A stretch of 25,098 bases of DNA from a virus. The stretch's first letter is position 1; each line of letters begins with the position of its first letter. The notes under the pieces were generated by a model. The model was given only the letters and a program-made list of their open reading frames with translations, searched no databases and was not told the origin of the DNA. The stretch lies in the IMG/VR virus record IMGVR_UViG_3300010938_000103, positions 1 to 25,098 of that record. The stretch is one strand, 5' to 3'. This document shows positions 1 through 7,496 of the stretch, piece by piece. The translations under genes were made by a program, and so were the position numbers.

Positions 1-97
1 GCCCCATGTCCGCCCCCTGTCCGCCCCATGTCCGCCCCATGTCCGCCCCATGTCCGCCCCCTGTCCGCTCCATGTCCGCCCCTGTCCACCCCTGTCC
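1..97. repeat. 11-bp tandem repeat at window edge
   Basis: Seven consecutive 11-base units (GCCCCATGTCC with an A/C variant at position 6 and one C/T variant), followed by two 10-base units that have lost one C, and then decay into unique sequence by about position 110. The array probably continues beyond the left edge. It lies downstream of the last minus-strand gene of the tail operon. The unit length is not a multiple of three only in the last two copies, but no convincing protein is encoded through it. Its function is unknown; a minisatellite-like intergenic repeat is the simplest reading. Confidence 0.9.
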
Positions 98-139
98 GCC
101 TCGTCTGCCGGGCGGATATTGGGAGGAGGAGGCCGGTTT

Positions 140-652
140 TTACGAACGCTGTGCGTGAGAATGCCGGGGCGTTTTCGTCGCTGTGCGCATATTATCTGCG
201 AAAGGACCCGCGTCCATCTTTTGTAGGGTGGCGCGCAATTGTGGCGGCAGGTGGCGGCCATGCATGTGCGGCGGCCGGCCAGGTGGCATTGCGATGGCCC
301 TGCTTCTGCGGCGGAGCCGCCGGAGCAGGAACAGCAGGCGTTCACCCAGGCGGTTCATTGCCTGCTGGCGCTCTTCGCAGCGACAACCCTTGCGCGGGCG
401 TATGCCGAAGAGCTTCAGCATCGCAGCGAACCAGTCGCCCAGCGGGAGTCGTGCCCGCTTCTGCCTGGTGCGCGGCGGGATTTGTGCCCATGGCGCTAGC
501 CCTGCATGACCCCACGGCAGCCCGTGCGGGCAGTCTCCATCTATGGCGGAGGGCGGCAGAAACCCGCCGGCGGCAAGCTGCTTACGCCACTGCACTTGTG
601 CCGGGCTTCGGCACCAGGCGCAATGTACGCCAGACTCGCATGCAGTTCTCAT
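140..652 (-). CDS. Cys-rich small phage protein, end of tail operon
   Basis: Hypothetical 170-aa protein. The ATG at 652 overlaps the stop of the preceding gene as ATGA, which fixes this start better than an upstream TTG at 661. Residues 1-50 hold C5, a CAWC pair (C11, C14) and a CPHG motif at 41-44. A second block begins with LGDW near 71 and leads into GCRCEER (C90, C92) and QAMNRLG. Two Cys clusters suggest a small metal-binding fold. I associate the LGDW...GC..C.ER...NRL pattern with short proteins at the end of phage tail operons, often in planctomycete-like prophages, but cannot name a family. The last 50 residues are Arg-rich and may be poorly conserved. Being last in the tail operon, it could be a tail-tip or assembly factor. 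Confidence 0.6.
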   Translation of the reverse strand: MRTACESGVHCAWCRSPAQVQWRKQLAAGGFLPPSAIDGDCPHGLPWGHAGLAPWAQIPPRTRQKRARLPLGDWFAAMLKLFGIRPRKGCRCEERQQAMNRLGERLLFLLRRLRRRSRAIAMPPGRPPHMHGRHLPPQLRATLQKMDAGPFADNMRTATKTPRHSHAQRS

Positions 653-1305
653 GGCGGGCAATACGGAATTACTTCGTATGCTGACCTAGGAGTACAATGT
701 ATAGGATCGCGATAACGGCAACTTCCAGTGCAGTCGAAATCATCGAAACTTAAATAAGCTTTGCTACAGCACTTGGGTTCTTCAAAAAGTATACCATATG
801 TATAGAAAGGGCCCTCTTCAAGAATATATCCGTCCTCTCTCATTATTTTTATAAACGGAGCAACGTCTGCCCAAGCGCCTTCCCCTTCATAACTATATGT
901 CAATATAATTATATCTGTTATTGTGATAATCCATAAAGTGCTGTTTCCTCTGCAGCCGGGCTCGTCATAAGTAGTCATATTCATCTTCATAACAGCACGA
1001 CCTAACTGATAAAAGCACGCGTAATTTTTACCAGGACTGGTTTTTTTCAGTCTATAGTGTCCGTTGAAATCACCCCACAGTGTTTCGTAAATAACCGAGT
1101 CCCATTCTGTACTGTGGCAACCTTGGCATACTCTGAAACCGCTAATGATTAAATCAACATAGTCTGGTTGTTTATCGCCAGAGTGAATACATGTAGAACG
1201 ACATTCTTTGCAGCAGCACTCTTCTTCGTTTATGCTTGCTACACTGATGCCACCATTATGAGCTATCTGTACTGCGCCCTTTTCGTTGATCTTTCGCCCA
1301 GTCAT
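649..1305 (-). CDS. Cys-rich tail-region protein, hypothetical
   Basis: A 218-aa protein of unknown function. The chosen start (ATG at 1305) overlaps the stop of the upstream gene as ATGA; an ATG two codons earlier is also possible. The N-terminal part has a dense Cys patch (ECCCKEC, then a further Cys) near residues 28-40. This is followed by a segment containing ISGF, a C..C pair and DFNGHYRL, and then several scattered cysteines (PGC, KCC, TGSC, HC, YC). The ISG...C..C...NGxY pattern is one I recognise loosely from repeated hypothetical proteins of planctomycete phage-like loci. No signal peptide or membrane span is visible. Its place behind tail genes suggests a tail-tip or host-recognition protein stabilised by metal or disulfides. 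It is translationally coupled on both sides. Confidence 0.65.
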   Translation of the reverse strand: MTGRKINEKGAVQIAHNGGISVASINEEECCCKECRSTCIHSGDKQPDYVDLIISGFRVCQGCHSTEWDSVIYETLWGDFNGHYRLKKTSPGKNYACFYQLGRAVMKMNMTTYDEPGCRGNSTLWIITITDIIILTYSYEGEGAWADVAPFIKIMREDGYILEEGPFYTYGILFEEPKCCSKAYLSFDDFDCTGSCRYRDPIHCTPRSAYEVIPYCPP

Positions 1306-1952
1306 GTGCATGTCTCTGCATAAGGATGTTCGTCAAAAGCGATTGCTAGCCGCCACACCATTTCAGGAGGGGGCGGCGGCGGAGGCGGTGGTGGTGGCGG
1401 CGGAGGAGGAGGCGGAGGCGGTGGTTCACCATTGCCGTCGTGTTCTGGCGGCGGCACATCTCCCGGAGGCATTCCACTAAAGCCTCCTCCGCCACTTCCA
1501 CCTTTTTTGCCCTGAATTTGTCTGTCACCGCCGTTTTCTTCGCCGCCACCATCTTCTTCCTTTGGGATTAATATAGCCAGCCCGAAAGTGCCTTCACCAG
1601 CTGGGATGTATCGTCCAATTTCGGTGCGCCGTAGGAGCGGTTGTTGTTTTTCTCCAGCTATAAGGTCAGAGTTATCGTAGTCGGGTATCATCCAGAACGA
1701 ATATGTGAGCGTACATGGAGTGTTTGCTCCACCTTCTGCCCCGCCATCGTTTTTCACCCGTACTACAGCAATACTCAGAACTGCGCTTCCACCGAAAAAA
1801 TCAAGTGGGATCCGTGGCGAGAGTGAAATTAAAACAGAATCAGGTGTGGTCCGCAGGTCAATGCCCGGCCCTGCAATGTACCGCCGCCGAGCAATTTGCC
1901 CTAGTATACGCGCCTGGTGCTCGGTGACTATCAGTGACCTGCGTTCACTCAT
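1302..1952 (-). CDS. tail-region protein with a 20-proline tract
   Basis: A 216-aa protein coupled to its upstream neighbour by ATGA at 1949..1952. The first ~130 residues are a compact, probably beta-rich domain. A Gly/Asp/Glu-rich linker follows (about 131-175), then an uninterrupted run of 20 prolines encoded at 1365..1424, and a 20-residue C-terminus. The proline codons are mixed (CCT, CCC, CCG, CCA), which argues that the protein sequence is maintained rather than being recent slippage of a single codon. A run this long would form a stiff polyproline II rod of about 6 nm and would need EF-P for translation. No family was recognised; a tail-tip protein with a rigid spacer is an inference from context. 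Confidence 0.7.
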   Translation of the reverse strand: MSERRSLIVTEHQARILGQIARRRYIAGPGIDLRTTPDSVLISLSPRIPLDFFGGSAVLSIAVVRVKNDGGAEGGANTPCTLTYSFWMIPDYDNSDLIAGEKQQPLLRRTEIGRYIPAGEGTFGLAILIPKEEDGGGEENGGDRQIQGKKGGSGGGGFSGMPPGDVPPPEHDGNGEPPPPPPPPPPPPPPPPPPPPEMVWRLAIAFDEHPYAETCT

Positions 1953-2878
1953 CCGCCGCTTCCATCACCAAGAGGAATGCCTATTGAACTGAAGGCGATG
2001 CGCTCGTACAATTCGAACTTCTTTACTGTAATTGTGTCACCGTACTGTTTACCGTCCGCAGACAAATATTGGGGCACTCGTGCGGGCTGCAAGTTTCCTT
2101 GTTCGTCCGGCAAAAGAATATGAGTGCGCTTGCCTTCTTCATTCAGAAAATGCCAGCCGAGATTCGCAACCACAACAGTCCATCCGTCGTAAGTCTGGCC
2201 GTCGGCGGCGCGCCATCTTGGACGATAATGCATTGTGGCCTGAATACGAAATATACTGTCTTGAAAAGATTGTGAAGCCCAGACCATTTCTTCAACTTCA
2301 AACGGCGCGCAGAGAAGCGATCCTGCTCCTGCTCCAAGAAATTTGTCGTTGTTGACTTTGCCTTCAAACTGCTGAAGTTGCCCGTACACATATGCAAAGT
2401 TCGGCGCAACCATTGTCCATTCAAGCTTCAGTGTTCGTGCTACACGAAAGCGCGTAATTCCAGTAAACTGATCTCCAGCAGAATTACGAAGCGGGTTGCC
2501 AAGAATATCTACTTCAACTTCTTCCGATTCAAGTTGACTTTCAACCCAGATGCGCGCGGGCTGACCAGGCTGCGGGAGTGGAGCAATCCTAGCCCGCGGA
2601 TAGTGAAAGTAGCCTGTAATTTCATACAATCCTTTCCCGCCGACGGGGGCAACCGAGCGAGCGTGGACTGGCAGTCTCTGACAAATGATGTAGGGGTCAG
2701 GGATGTTTCCCTGCTCATCTTTATATGGAACACCGCGCCGAATTCCTTCGACTGATTCAAGCAGAGACAGCGCTTCGTTCTGAGACGAAGCAATTGCGGT
2801 CCAGCTCGCAACATAGAGTCGGCCATAGACGGGATCATCTTCGCTGTATGATGTACGTCCACGAAGGATAGATTCCAT
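1949..2878 (-). CDS. phage tail-associated protein downstream of tape measure
   Basis: A 309-aa protein starting 19 bases after the tape measure stop, and ending in an ATGA overlap with the proline-tract gene. It is beta-rich and has no signal peptide. Motifs visible include a central segment with FRIQATMHYRPR, then GWTVVVANLGWHFLNEEGKR, and a C-terminal TVKKFELYERIAFSSIGIP. The order, immediately after the tape measure, matches the place of distal-tail or tail-tip proteins (the lambda M/L or siphophage Dit position). It does not resemble lambda M in any residue pattern I can name. I infer a distal-tail or baseplate-hub role from position only. Confidence 0.7.
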   Translation of the reverse strand: MESILRGRTSYSEDDPVYGRLYVASWTAIASSQNEALSLLESVEGIRRGVPYKDEQGNIPDPYIICQRLPVHARSVAPVGGKGLYEITGYFHYPRARIAPLPQPGQPARIWVESQLESEEVEVDILGNPLRNSAGDQFTGITRFRVARTLKLEWTMVAPNFAYVYGQLQQFEGKVNNDKFLGAGAGSLLCAPFEVEEMVWASQSFQDSIFRIQATMHYRPRWRAADGQTYDGWTVVVANLGWHFLNEEGKRTHILLPDEQGNLQPARVPQYLSADGKQYGDTITVKKFELYERIAFSSIGIPLGDGSGG

Positions 2879-2896
2879 TCTGCTGTACCCGCCTTT

Positions 2897-4408
2897 CTAA
2901 GGCATAATGAATCCACCCTGTTCATTCAGGTGGGGCAGGAATCTTTCCCACAACGCATACTGATCCATTAATTGCCGATGTATCCGTTCCAGGATAGCTG
3001 TCTGTTCTCGATCCGCGCGAATCTCTGATTGTGCTGCTAGGCCGTGTAGACCAGGTCCGAACACAACAGCGCCTATTGTACCACTGGTAAGGCCGCCGGC
3101 ACGGCGCGCAGCCTCACGGCGTAACAGCTGCATTTCTTCTGTGGCACCGCCAGCCAAGATAAGACGTTGAAGTTCCTGGTCACCGGCAACATCACGTAGT
3201 GAACCTTTGATACGCTCACGAAGCAAAAATAAGTCTGCCTCTAGTGGACGCCCTTTGGCCCGGAGGGTCTGTTCTATCAGCGATGCTCGCCTGTCTTTGA
3301 GTTCTCGTTCTCGCTGTGCCGTAAGCGCGGCCCACTCCATCGGGAAGATATCGCGCTCGAGAGCCTCCCGTACCGCCCCTTGGCCTGCTGCGACTAGGCG
3401 GCGCCTCTGGTCTTCTCGCAACCGCGCAATCTGGGCTTCGCGCATTCTGCCTTGGCCCGCCAGTAATGATATCTTGGCCTCTTCTGTCTGCGCGGTAATA
3501 TCTTCACGGATACGATCGCTGAGCATTCGAAGTTCTGCGCGGTATTGACGAAATACGGCATTTATTTCTTCTTGATTGCGGGCATACTGCCCGGCTCGCA
3601 CCATACGTTCTTCGATACCCAGCCCTTCGGCGTATTCGCGATAACCTTCCGCTTGGGCTTCTTTGATGCGGGCTTGCGCTGTTGCAGCTCTTCCGGCTTC
3701 TGCGATCCCTGCCTTGATGGTGTTGGCAATCGTCTTGTAGGTTTCATTGACAATCTCCCGAAGCTGTGCTTCCCGGCCGAAATCACGGAATGCATGCGGG
3801 ATTGCGGCAAACTGTTCCCGCAGCTCGTCCAGCGCGCTTCTGCGCTGTTCCGCGAGCGCGGCCAGAGGGCCAGCGCCAGGCAGGCCGGCCTTCGCCGAGC
3901 GGAGAGCGGCACGCAGGGATCGTTCACGATCCTGGTAGATTGCACGGATTTCCGCGCGCGCCTTTTCCTCCGCTTCAATGTCCGCCAGGACAGCGGTATC
4001 GCCAAGATTTGCGAACCCCCGTTCAAAAAGCGCCTGAAAGCTGTCCTGTATGCGACGGAAAAAGCCGATCACGGGAGTAGCTAGTTCTCGCTGTCGGAGT
4101 GCTTCTGCTTCTGATAGGTGCCCTTTTAATGTCTCAACATGTATACGTGTGAGCTCACTGCTCCAATGTTCTAATGCTGAGGCGAACCGTGAAAGACTAA
4201 ACAGCCCGGCCGTAATACCGCCGGCAGCTCCTGCGACAGGTGAAAGGCCAAACCCCTTCAGCAGTTTGCCAACGGGGCCTTCCAAGCTCCCGAAATTATC
4301 AGGCAGCGACTTCTGAAATCGACGGAGCTGCTGTCGTGCTTTCTCCAGGCCTGGTTCTAGGTCTGGTTGTACATGAATTCTGATTTTGTAGTCTTTGTCC
4401 TCTGCCAT
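2897..4408 (-). CDS. putative tail tape measure protein
   Basis: A 503-aa, almost entirely helical, charged protein, the longest gene of the tail module. It opens with a short beta-like segment (DYKIRIHV) and a helix, followed by a Gly/Ala-rich hydrophobic stretch at about 46-70. The remainder is long Arg/Glu/Ala-rich amphipathic helices with coiled-coil character. Tape measure proteins set tail length and sit inside the tail tube. At roughly 0.15 nm per residue this one would correspond to a tail of about 75 nm, shorter than lambda's. It sits downstream of the G/T chaperone pair as expected, although two genes lie between. No lytic transglycosylase or peptidase domain is apparent. The start follows the previous stop by three bases. 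Confidence 0.75.
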   Translation of the reverse strand: MAEDKDYKIRIHVQPDLEPGLEKARQQLRRFQKSLPDNFGSLEGPVGKLLKGFGLSPVAGAAGGITAGLFSLSRFASALEHWSSELTRIHVETLKGHLSEAEALRQRELATPVIGFFRRIQDSFQALFERGFANLGDTAVLADIEAEEKARAEIRAIYQDRERSLRAALRSAKAGLPGAGPLAALAEQRRSALDELREQFAAIPHAFRDFGREAQLREIVNETYKTIANTIKAGIAEAGRAATAQARIKEAQAEGYREYAEGLGIEERMVRAGQYARNQEEINAVFRQYRAELRMLSDRIREDITAQTEEAKISLLAGQGRMREAQIARLREDQRRRLVAAGQGAVREALERDIFPMEWAALTAQRERELKDRRASLIEQTLRAKGRPLEADLFLLRERIKGSLRDVAGDQELQRLILAGGATEEMQLLRREAARRAGGLTSGTIGAVVFGPGLHGLAAQSEIRADREQTAILERIHRQLMDQYALWERFLPHLNEQGGFIMP

Positions 4409-4411
4409 TTA

Positions 4412-4849
4412 TTAGCCTTGCCAGACCATACGCGCCGGCAGTAATACTAGGTCAAGCGTACCCATCTTGTCCGCTTCAGCTACTAGGCGCAACCGATATG
4501 GCAGCGCAGAAGAGACGTACAGGGGCCGCAATACGCGCCCTGAAACTGTTGTAATTTCTTGGTACAGCGTTCGCCGAATTGCTCCACTGGCACCAGTTCC
4601 CAGCGCTGATGCTCTCCCTTCTAGTACATCGGAATCGTGTGGATCATAAAGATAAACTTGATAACTGCCAGAAACTGCTGCAACAGGCTTCAGCACTAGT
4701 TCATAAAGGAGGCCGTCCAGTTCTCCGGCCTCCAGGTGAAAATGCACTTCTGTTTCCGGCGCAGCGACAGACCACACTAGCCGCTGTACAGAAAAAGTTC
4801 CACCGTTCAGTCGCTCGAAGTGCCCCGTTCCGCGCCGATAAGAGGCCAC
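4412..4849 (-). CDS. hypothetical tail-module protein
   Basis: A 145-aa protein, with a GTG start at 4849 preceded by an AAGGTG ribosome binding site about six bases upstream. It is predicted to be beta-strand rich (alternating hydrophobic segments such as LDGLLYELVLKPV and YQVYLYDP), with a Ser/Gly/Ala linker near residue 85 and a terminal LRLVAEADKMGTLDLVLLP. No signal peptide, membrane helix or catalytic motif is visible. It lies between a beta-helix-like protein and the tape measure, an insertion relative to lambda's G-T-H order. A small jelly-roll-like or adaptor domain is possible, but I recognise no family. Confidence 0.65.
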   Translation of the reverse strand: MASYRRGTGHFERLNGGTFSVQRLVWSVAAPETEVHFHLEAGELDGLLYELVLKPVAAVSGSYQVYLYDPHDSDVLEGRASALGTGASGAIRRTLYQEITTVSGRVLRPLYVSSALPYRLRLVAEADKMGTLDLVLLPARMVWQG

Positions 4850-4861
4850 ACAAACACCTTG

Positions 4862-5707
4862 TTATGTGTAATTGTTCGTAGTATTCGCAACAATATTGCG
4901 CACACTGGCGCCGTGATAAACATTCAAAGTTGATACCACCAGTGTGCCGGGATGGTCTGCAGTTACACTAGCCCCCGGCAGCACTGTCAAAGTGGTGATG
5001 GTCTTCACGTCCGGGCTGCGCACACGCAGGGTGCCGCGGCGTACCTGCGCTGTTGTAATTGTGGCATTGAATCTACATGCAAATTCGAAGACGGCGTTTT
5101 CTCCGGCAACAATAAGCGTACCAATGTTGCCGGTTGTAGTGCCCTGATGAATCCAGCGTGCCGCTCCGGTCACTTCCAGTCGCGTTCCAATTGCAGCCTC
5201 ACATACTCCGGTGCCGGCGTCTGCATAAGCATTAGTAATTGTCGCCCCGCCTTCGATATGCACGGCTCCGCCGTGAAGCCGGAGATCTGTTACTGCAGAA
5301 GCAGAAGCAATACGCAATTGTCCCTGAGCATGTGTAAGCTCGGTCACTGTTCCGGATCCGCGCAGATAGCAGCCGTAGACCCCGGCACCGCAGCGAGAAA
5401 TTATCATCTTGCTAACGGATGTAGGAGCAATATGTATCTCCGGCGCCTGCGGGGCGTCGATACGTATAATGCCAGTCAGTGCGCCCAGCGCCACGGCTTG
5501 GCCTGCATGCCCGAAGAGCGCCGCGAAATCACTGCCGATCCGTATATCAGCAAGTGCGACTGAGGCAAACTGGTTTAAGTTTGTGTCTAAGCTCTTTAAT
5601 CCGCGCAAGATGTGCCAATTGTCCCCCGTGGTGGGTAGCACACCGCCAGAATAGTTAGCTGTATTTGCCAGATTGCCGTCAACATCAAGCCATGTTCGAG
5701 TTGCCAT
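4862..5707 (-). CDS. beta-helix-like repetitive structural protein
   Basis: A 281-aa protein made of short, regularly spaced strands rich in Val, Ile, Thr, Gly and Asn, with recurring patterns of the type (T/V)xLxVxxGAxV and IxxLxVxGxNAxF. This is characteristic of right-handed parallel beta-helix or autotransporter-like solenoids. The N-terminus (TWLDVDGN...NYSGGVLPTTGDNWHI) resembles the W..G.....NWSGG..P..GD opening common in autotransporter-associated repeats and phage fibre proteins. There is no signal peptide. The start at 5707 overlaps the end of the T-like frame by 23 bases. It is probably a virion surface or tail decoration; a depolymerase is possible but no catalytic residues can be assigned. 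Confidence 0.65.
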   Translation of the reverse strand: MATRTWLDVDGNLANTANYSGGVLPTTGDNWHILRGLKSLDTNLNQFASVALADIRIGSDFAALFGHAGQAVALGALTGIIRIDAPQAPEIHIAPTSVSKMIISRCGAGVYGCYLRGSGTVTELTHAQGQLRIASASAVTDLRLHGGAVHIEGGATITNAYADAGTGVCEAAIGTRLEVTGAARWIHQGTTTGNIGTLIVAGENAVFEFACRFNATITTAQVRRGTLRVRSPDVKTITTLTVLPGASVTADHPGTLVVSTLNVYHGASVRNIVANTTNNYT

Positions 5708-6020
5708 GTTTCACCGCCAGCATGTTTGCGTTGACATACGCAATCGCGTCAAGAATGCTCCTGGTCTGATCTAGCCAACCTCCAGCAACTGGTAAAATGC
5801 CTTGGTTTGTCCATTCTGCTGCTTCGATTGCTCGCCAGATGTCGATTGTAACAGTGCGTCGTGGGCATTCGGTCAATAGCTCGCGACCGCTATAATTACA
5901 TTTCAGACAACCTCGCCCATCACAACGAACACAAGCTATCTCCACTGGTAGTACTTCTACGCACTTATTTTCGCTGTGGCATCTAGCGCAGAGCTGCCCT
6001 GTGGTAATGAGGACTGCCAA
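5685..6020 (-). CDS. T-like tail chaperone frame with zinc-finger cysteines
   Basis: This frame (111 codons from a TTG at 6020) lies -1 relative to the overlapping G-like gene. It has no ribosome binding site of its own, so it is most likely expressed as the C-terminal part of a G-T fusion. Visible motifs are CARCHSENKC and CVRCDGRGCLKC, a DnaJ-like CxxCxGxGC arrangement, then a CPRR segment and a helical region ending in a LDQTRSILDAIAY-type helix. In lambda the T domain of gpGT contacts the tail tube protein while G binds the tape measure. Position after the major tail protein and G supports this role. An in-frame TAA at 6033..6035 shows that this frame can only be entered at or after the A9 run. 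Confidence 0.75.
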   Translation of the reverse strand: MAVLITTGQLCARCHSENKCVEVLPVEIACVRCDGRGCLKCNYSGRELLTECPRRTVTIDIWRAIEAAEWTNQGILPVAGGWLDQTRSILDAIAYVNANMLAVKHGNSNMA

Positions 6021-6331
6021 GCGGATTTTTTTTTATCGATCTCGTTCAGCGTGCTTAAATGTAGCAGATCACGCGCAAGCATGCAAATGTCCAGCCAAGT
6101 CAATCGGTCTAGCAGGCTCCCTACTTGTTCGGTCTGCAGTAGTGGTTGTAGAGCGCTCAGTAGCCTTTCGGCTTCATCAAGCGTTGTCAGTACGACAGGC
6201 GCGTTGTCCAGCGCGGCGGACAGTTCGGCGTGCTGCCGGGCAGTCGGATACAGCGCGCGCACCTGCGTCGGAGCATCTGCCCTGACACTGTGGATCGGAA
6301 TATCGAGTGTATCACCATTCATGCCGATCAT
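5957..6331 (-). CDS. G-like tail assembly chaperone
   Basis: A 124-aa, mainly helical protein. The start at 6331 has a GGGAGAA ribosome binding site seven bases upstream; an ATG at 6367 in the same frame lacks this. It overlaps the upstream 68-aa gene by 20 bases. Residues 100-102 are three lysines encoded by an A9 run, after which the zero frame continues only 22 residues. Its place just downstream of the tail tube gene, and the overlapping -1 frame carrying a Cys-rich domain, are the hallmarks of the conserved siphophage G/GT chaperone arrangement. Sequence similarity to lambda G itself is not evident, so the call rests on gene order and frame architecture. Confidence 0.75.
   Translation of the reverse strand: MIGMNGDTLDIPIHSVRADAPTQVRALYPTARQHAELSAALDNAPVVLTTLDEAERLLSALQPLLQTEQVGSLLDRLTWLDICMLARDLLHLSTLNEIDKKKSAWQSSLPQGSSALDATAKISA
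6026..6034 (-). promoter_or_regulatory. A9 slippery run for -1 G/T frameshift
   Basis: Nine consecutive A on the coding strand, read as AAA AAA AAA in the G frame. A one-base backward slip puts ribosomes into the Cys-rich T-like frame and gives a fusion of about 215 residues (102 from G and 113 from T). A TAA in the -1 frame ends immediately upstream of the run, so slippage must happen here. Programmed -1 frameshifting at this place is conserved in siphophage tail chaperones (known); its operation here is inferred. Confidence 0.7.
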
Positions 6332-6518
6332 CTGTGCTTTCTCCCTTGTCGCTGTCAGCCTCCTCACTGAGATATCGCTGCTGGTCGCTGGCGGAAAGAG
6401 TATCGAAAAAATTCAGACATTCCGCGTCTGTGCAGGACTCGAAGCCTGCGTGCCGCCGCCTTACGGCGCGGATACGCGGGTCTATTTGCGGATTCGCCTT
6501 CTGTGCATGGCCAGCCAT
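6312..6518 (-). CDS. small helical protein between tail tube and G
   Basis: A 68-aa protein starting 13 bases after the major tail protein stop and overlapping the G-like start. It is charged and helical, with a CTDAECLNFFDTLSASDQQRYL segment resembling the short 'DAEL..FYD.L...EQ' helices often seen in small phage proteins at this place. No membrane span. It could be a third chaperone component or an accessory of the tail tube; no function can be assigned. Reading and spacing support a real gene rather than an upstream extension of G, since the frames differ. Confidence 0.6.
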   Translation of the reverse strand: MAGHAQKANPQIDPRIRAVRRRHAGFESCTDAECLNFFDTLSASDQQRYLSEEADSDKGESTDDRHEW

Positions 6519-6531
6519 TTCTGCGTTACTC

Positions 6532-7485
6532 CTACGTCGCAGTTATCGTCAGCTCGTCATCCCCAGAAGATGCGTTCAGGTTCAGCGTGAGCGAATCCAC
6601 CCAGCGATTGCTTCGCACTTCTGCGCCTACCTGTGTGCGTTGCGCCTTCGGGGCGCTAAACATAATAGTATTTGTGCCGTCACCAATTTGTATGTTCATC
6701 GCCTGTTCTGTGCTACTCAGCAGAAGACCATATTGATCGTTCTGCGATACCAGACGCGCTTCCGGATCGAGTGTCACAGTAGGCCGACGGCTCTCTATAA
6801 AATAATGACTAATGCCCGCTTCAGCTGCGATACTTTCGCGAGGCGAGACAGTATTGCCGGCATCAATTATGACCCGGCTCGTATGCGGTGCAGCTACTCC
6901 TCCGATTGTATAGGTCAGGTTTTTGCAGACAAACGGCAGCGAGCTCACCGGGGCCTGGGACCAGATGCTGGCGCCCGTTACATCTGTTACTGTTTGCCAT
7001 ACACCACTGAATTCCCAGCGGAATATCAGCCGACTGCCCGCTATGATTTCTATACTGACATTCCCGGCGCAGCCGGCTAAGCCGAGTACTCTTGCTTTAG
7101 CCGTGCTGCCGTCATGACCAATTTCCTGAAGCTTGAAGCCCCAGGTTTTCCGCAGGGAAATGTCTGTTGTAAAACTATAAGTGCCACCGGCAAGCTTGAA
7201 GCCGCAGGCGGTAAGCATGGGCAGGCATTGGTCATTGTGGCGGTATTCCGTCCAGAACCGCAACACTCCGGCGCGCAGACCGGCTGGACTGCGAACCGTG
7301 CCGTCATAGAGGCCATAGGGAGTGCGGATCGTATCGGCGTACCAGTTTTGCGGTTCGATCGTCGCATCGTACACGGCGGTCGAGGCAAGCGGCCCAGTGA
7401 TGTTTGGCATCGTACCGCTCGTGGTTTCTTCTGCGCCGCCTAGAAGACAACGTTTGGCGAGCAGCGGAAAGTATGGTTCTGGCAT
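6532..7485 (-). CDS. major tail tube protein
   Basis: A 317-aa beta-rich protein between the gpU-like terminator and the G/T pair, the place of lambda V. It begins without a signal peptide and contains the Gly/Thr/Ser-rich strands and LDPEARLV-type segment typical of siphophage tail tube proteins, followed by long strands (QYGLLLSSTEQAMNIQIG; ending with SLTLNLNASSGDDELTITAT). It would polymerise as hexameric rings around the tape measure. No separate Ig-like C-terminal domain is obvious, although the last ~90 residues could fold separately. The call is based on size, predicted beta content and lambda-like order. Confidence 0.75.
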   Translation of the reverse strand: MPEPYFPLLAKRCLLGGAEETTSGTMPNITGPLASTAVYDATIEPQNWYADTIRTPYGLYDGTVRSPAGLRAGVLRFWTEYRHNDQCLPMLTACGFKLAGGTYSFTTDISLRKTWGFKLQEIGHDGSTAKARVLGLAGCAGNVSIEIIAGSRLIFRWEFSGVWQTVTDVTGASIWSQAPVSSLPFVCKNLTYTIGGVAAPHTSRVIIDAGNTVSPRESIAAEAGISHYFIESRRPTVTLDPEARLVSQNDQYGLLLSSTEQAMNIQIGDGTNTIMFSAPKAQRTQVGAEVRSNRWVDSLTLNLNASSGDDELTITAT

Positions 7486-7496
7486 CTCATATACTC

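Noticed and set aside
28-684. 218-aa plus-strand open frame starting in the 11-bp repeat
   Set aside because: Antisense to a coupled minus-strand gene with clear Cys motifs; composition is Ala/Arg/Pro-rich, typical of a shadow frame.
3545-4084. 179-aa plus-strand open frame
   Set aside because: Antisense to the tape measure gene and without initiation signals.
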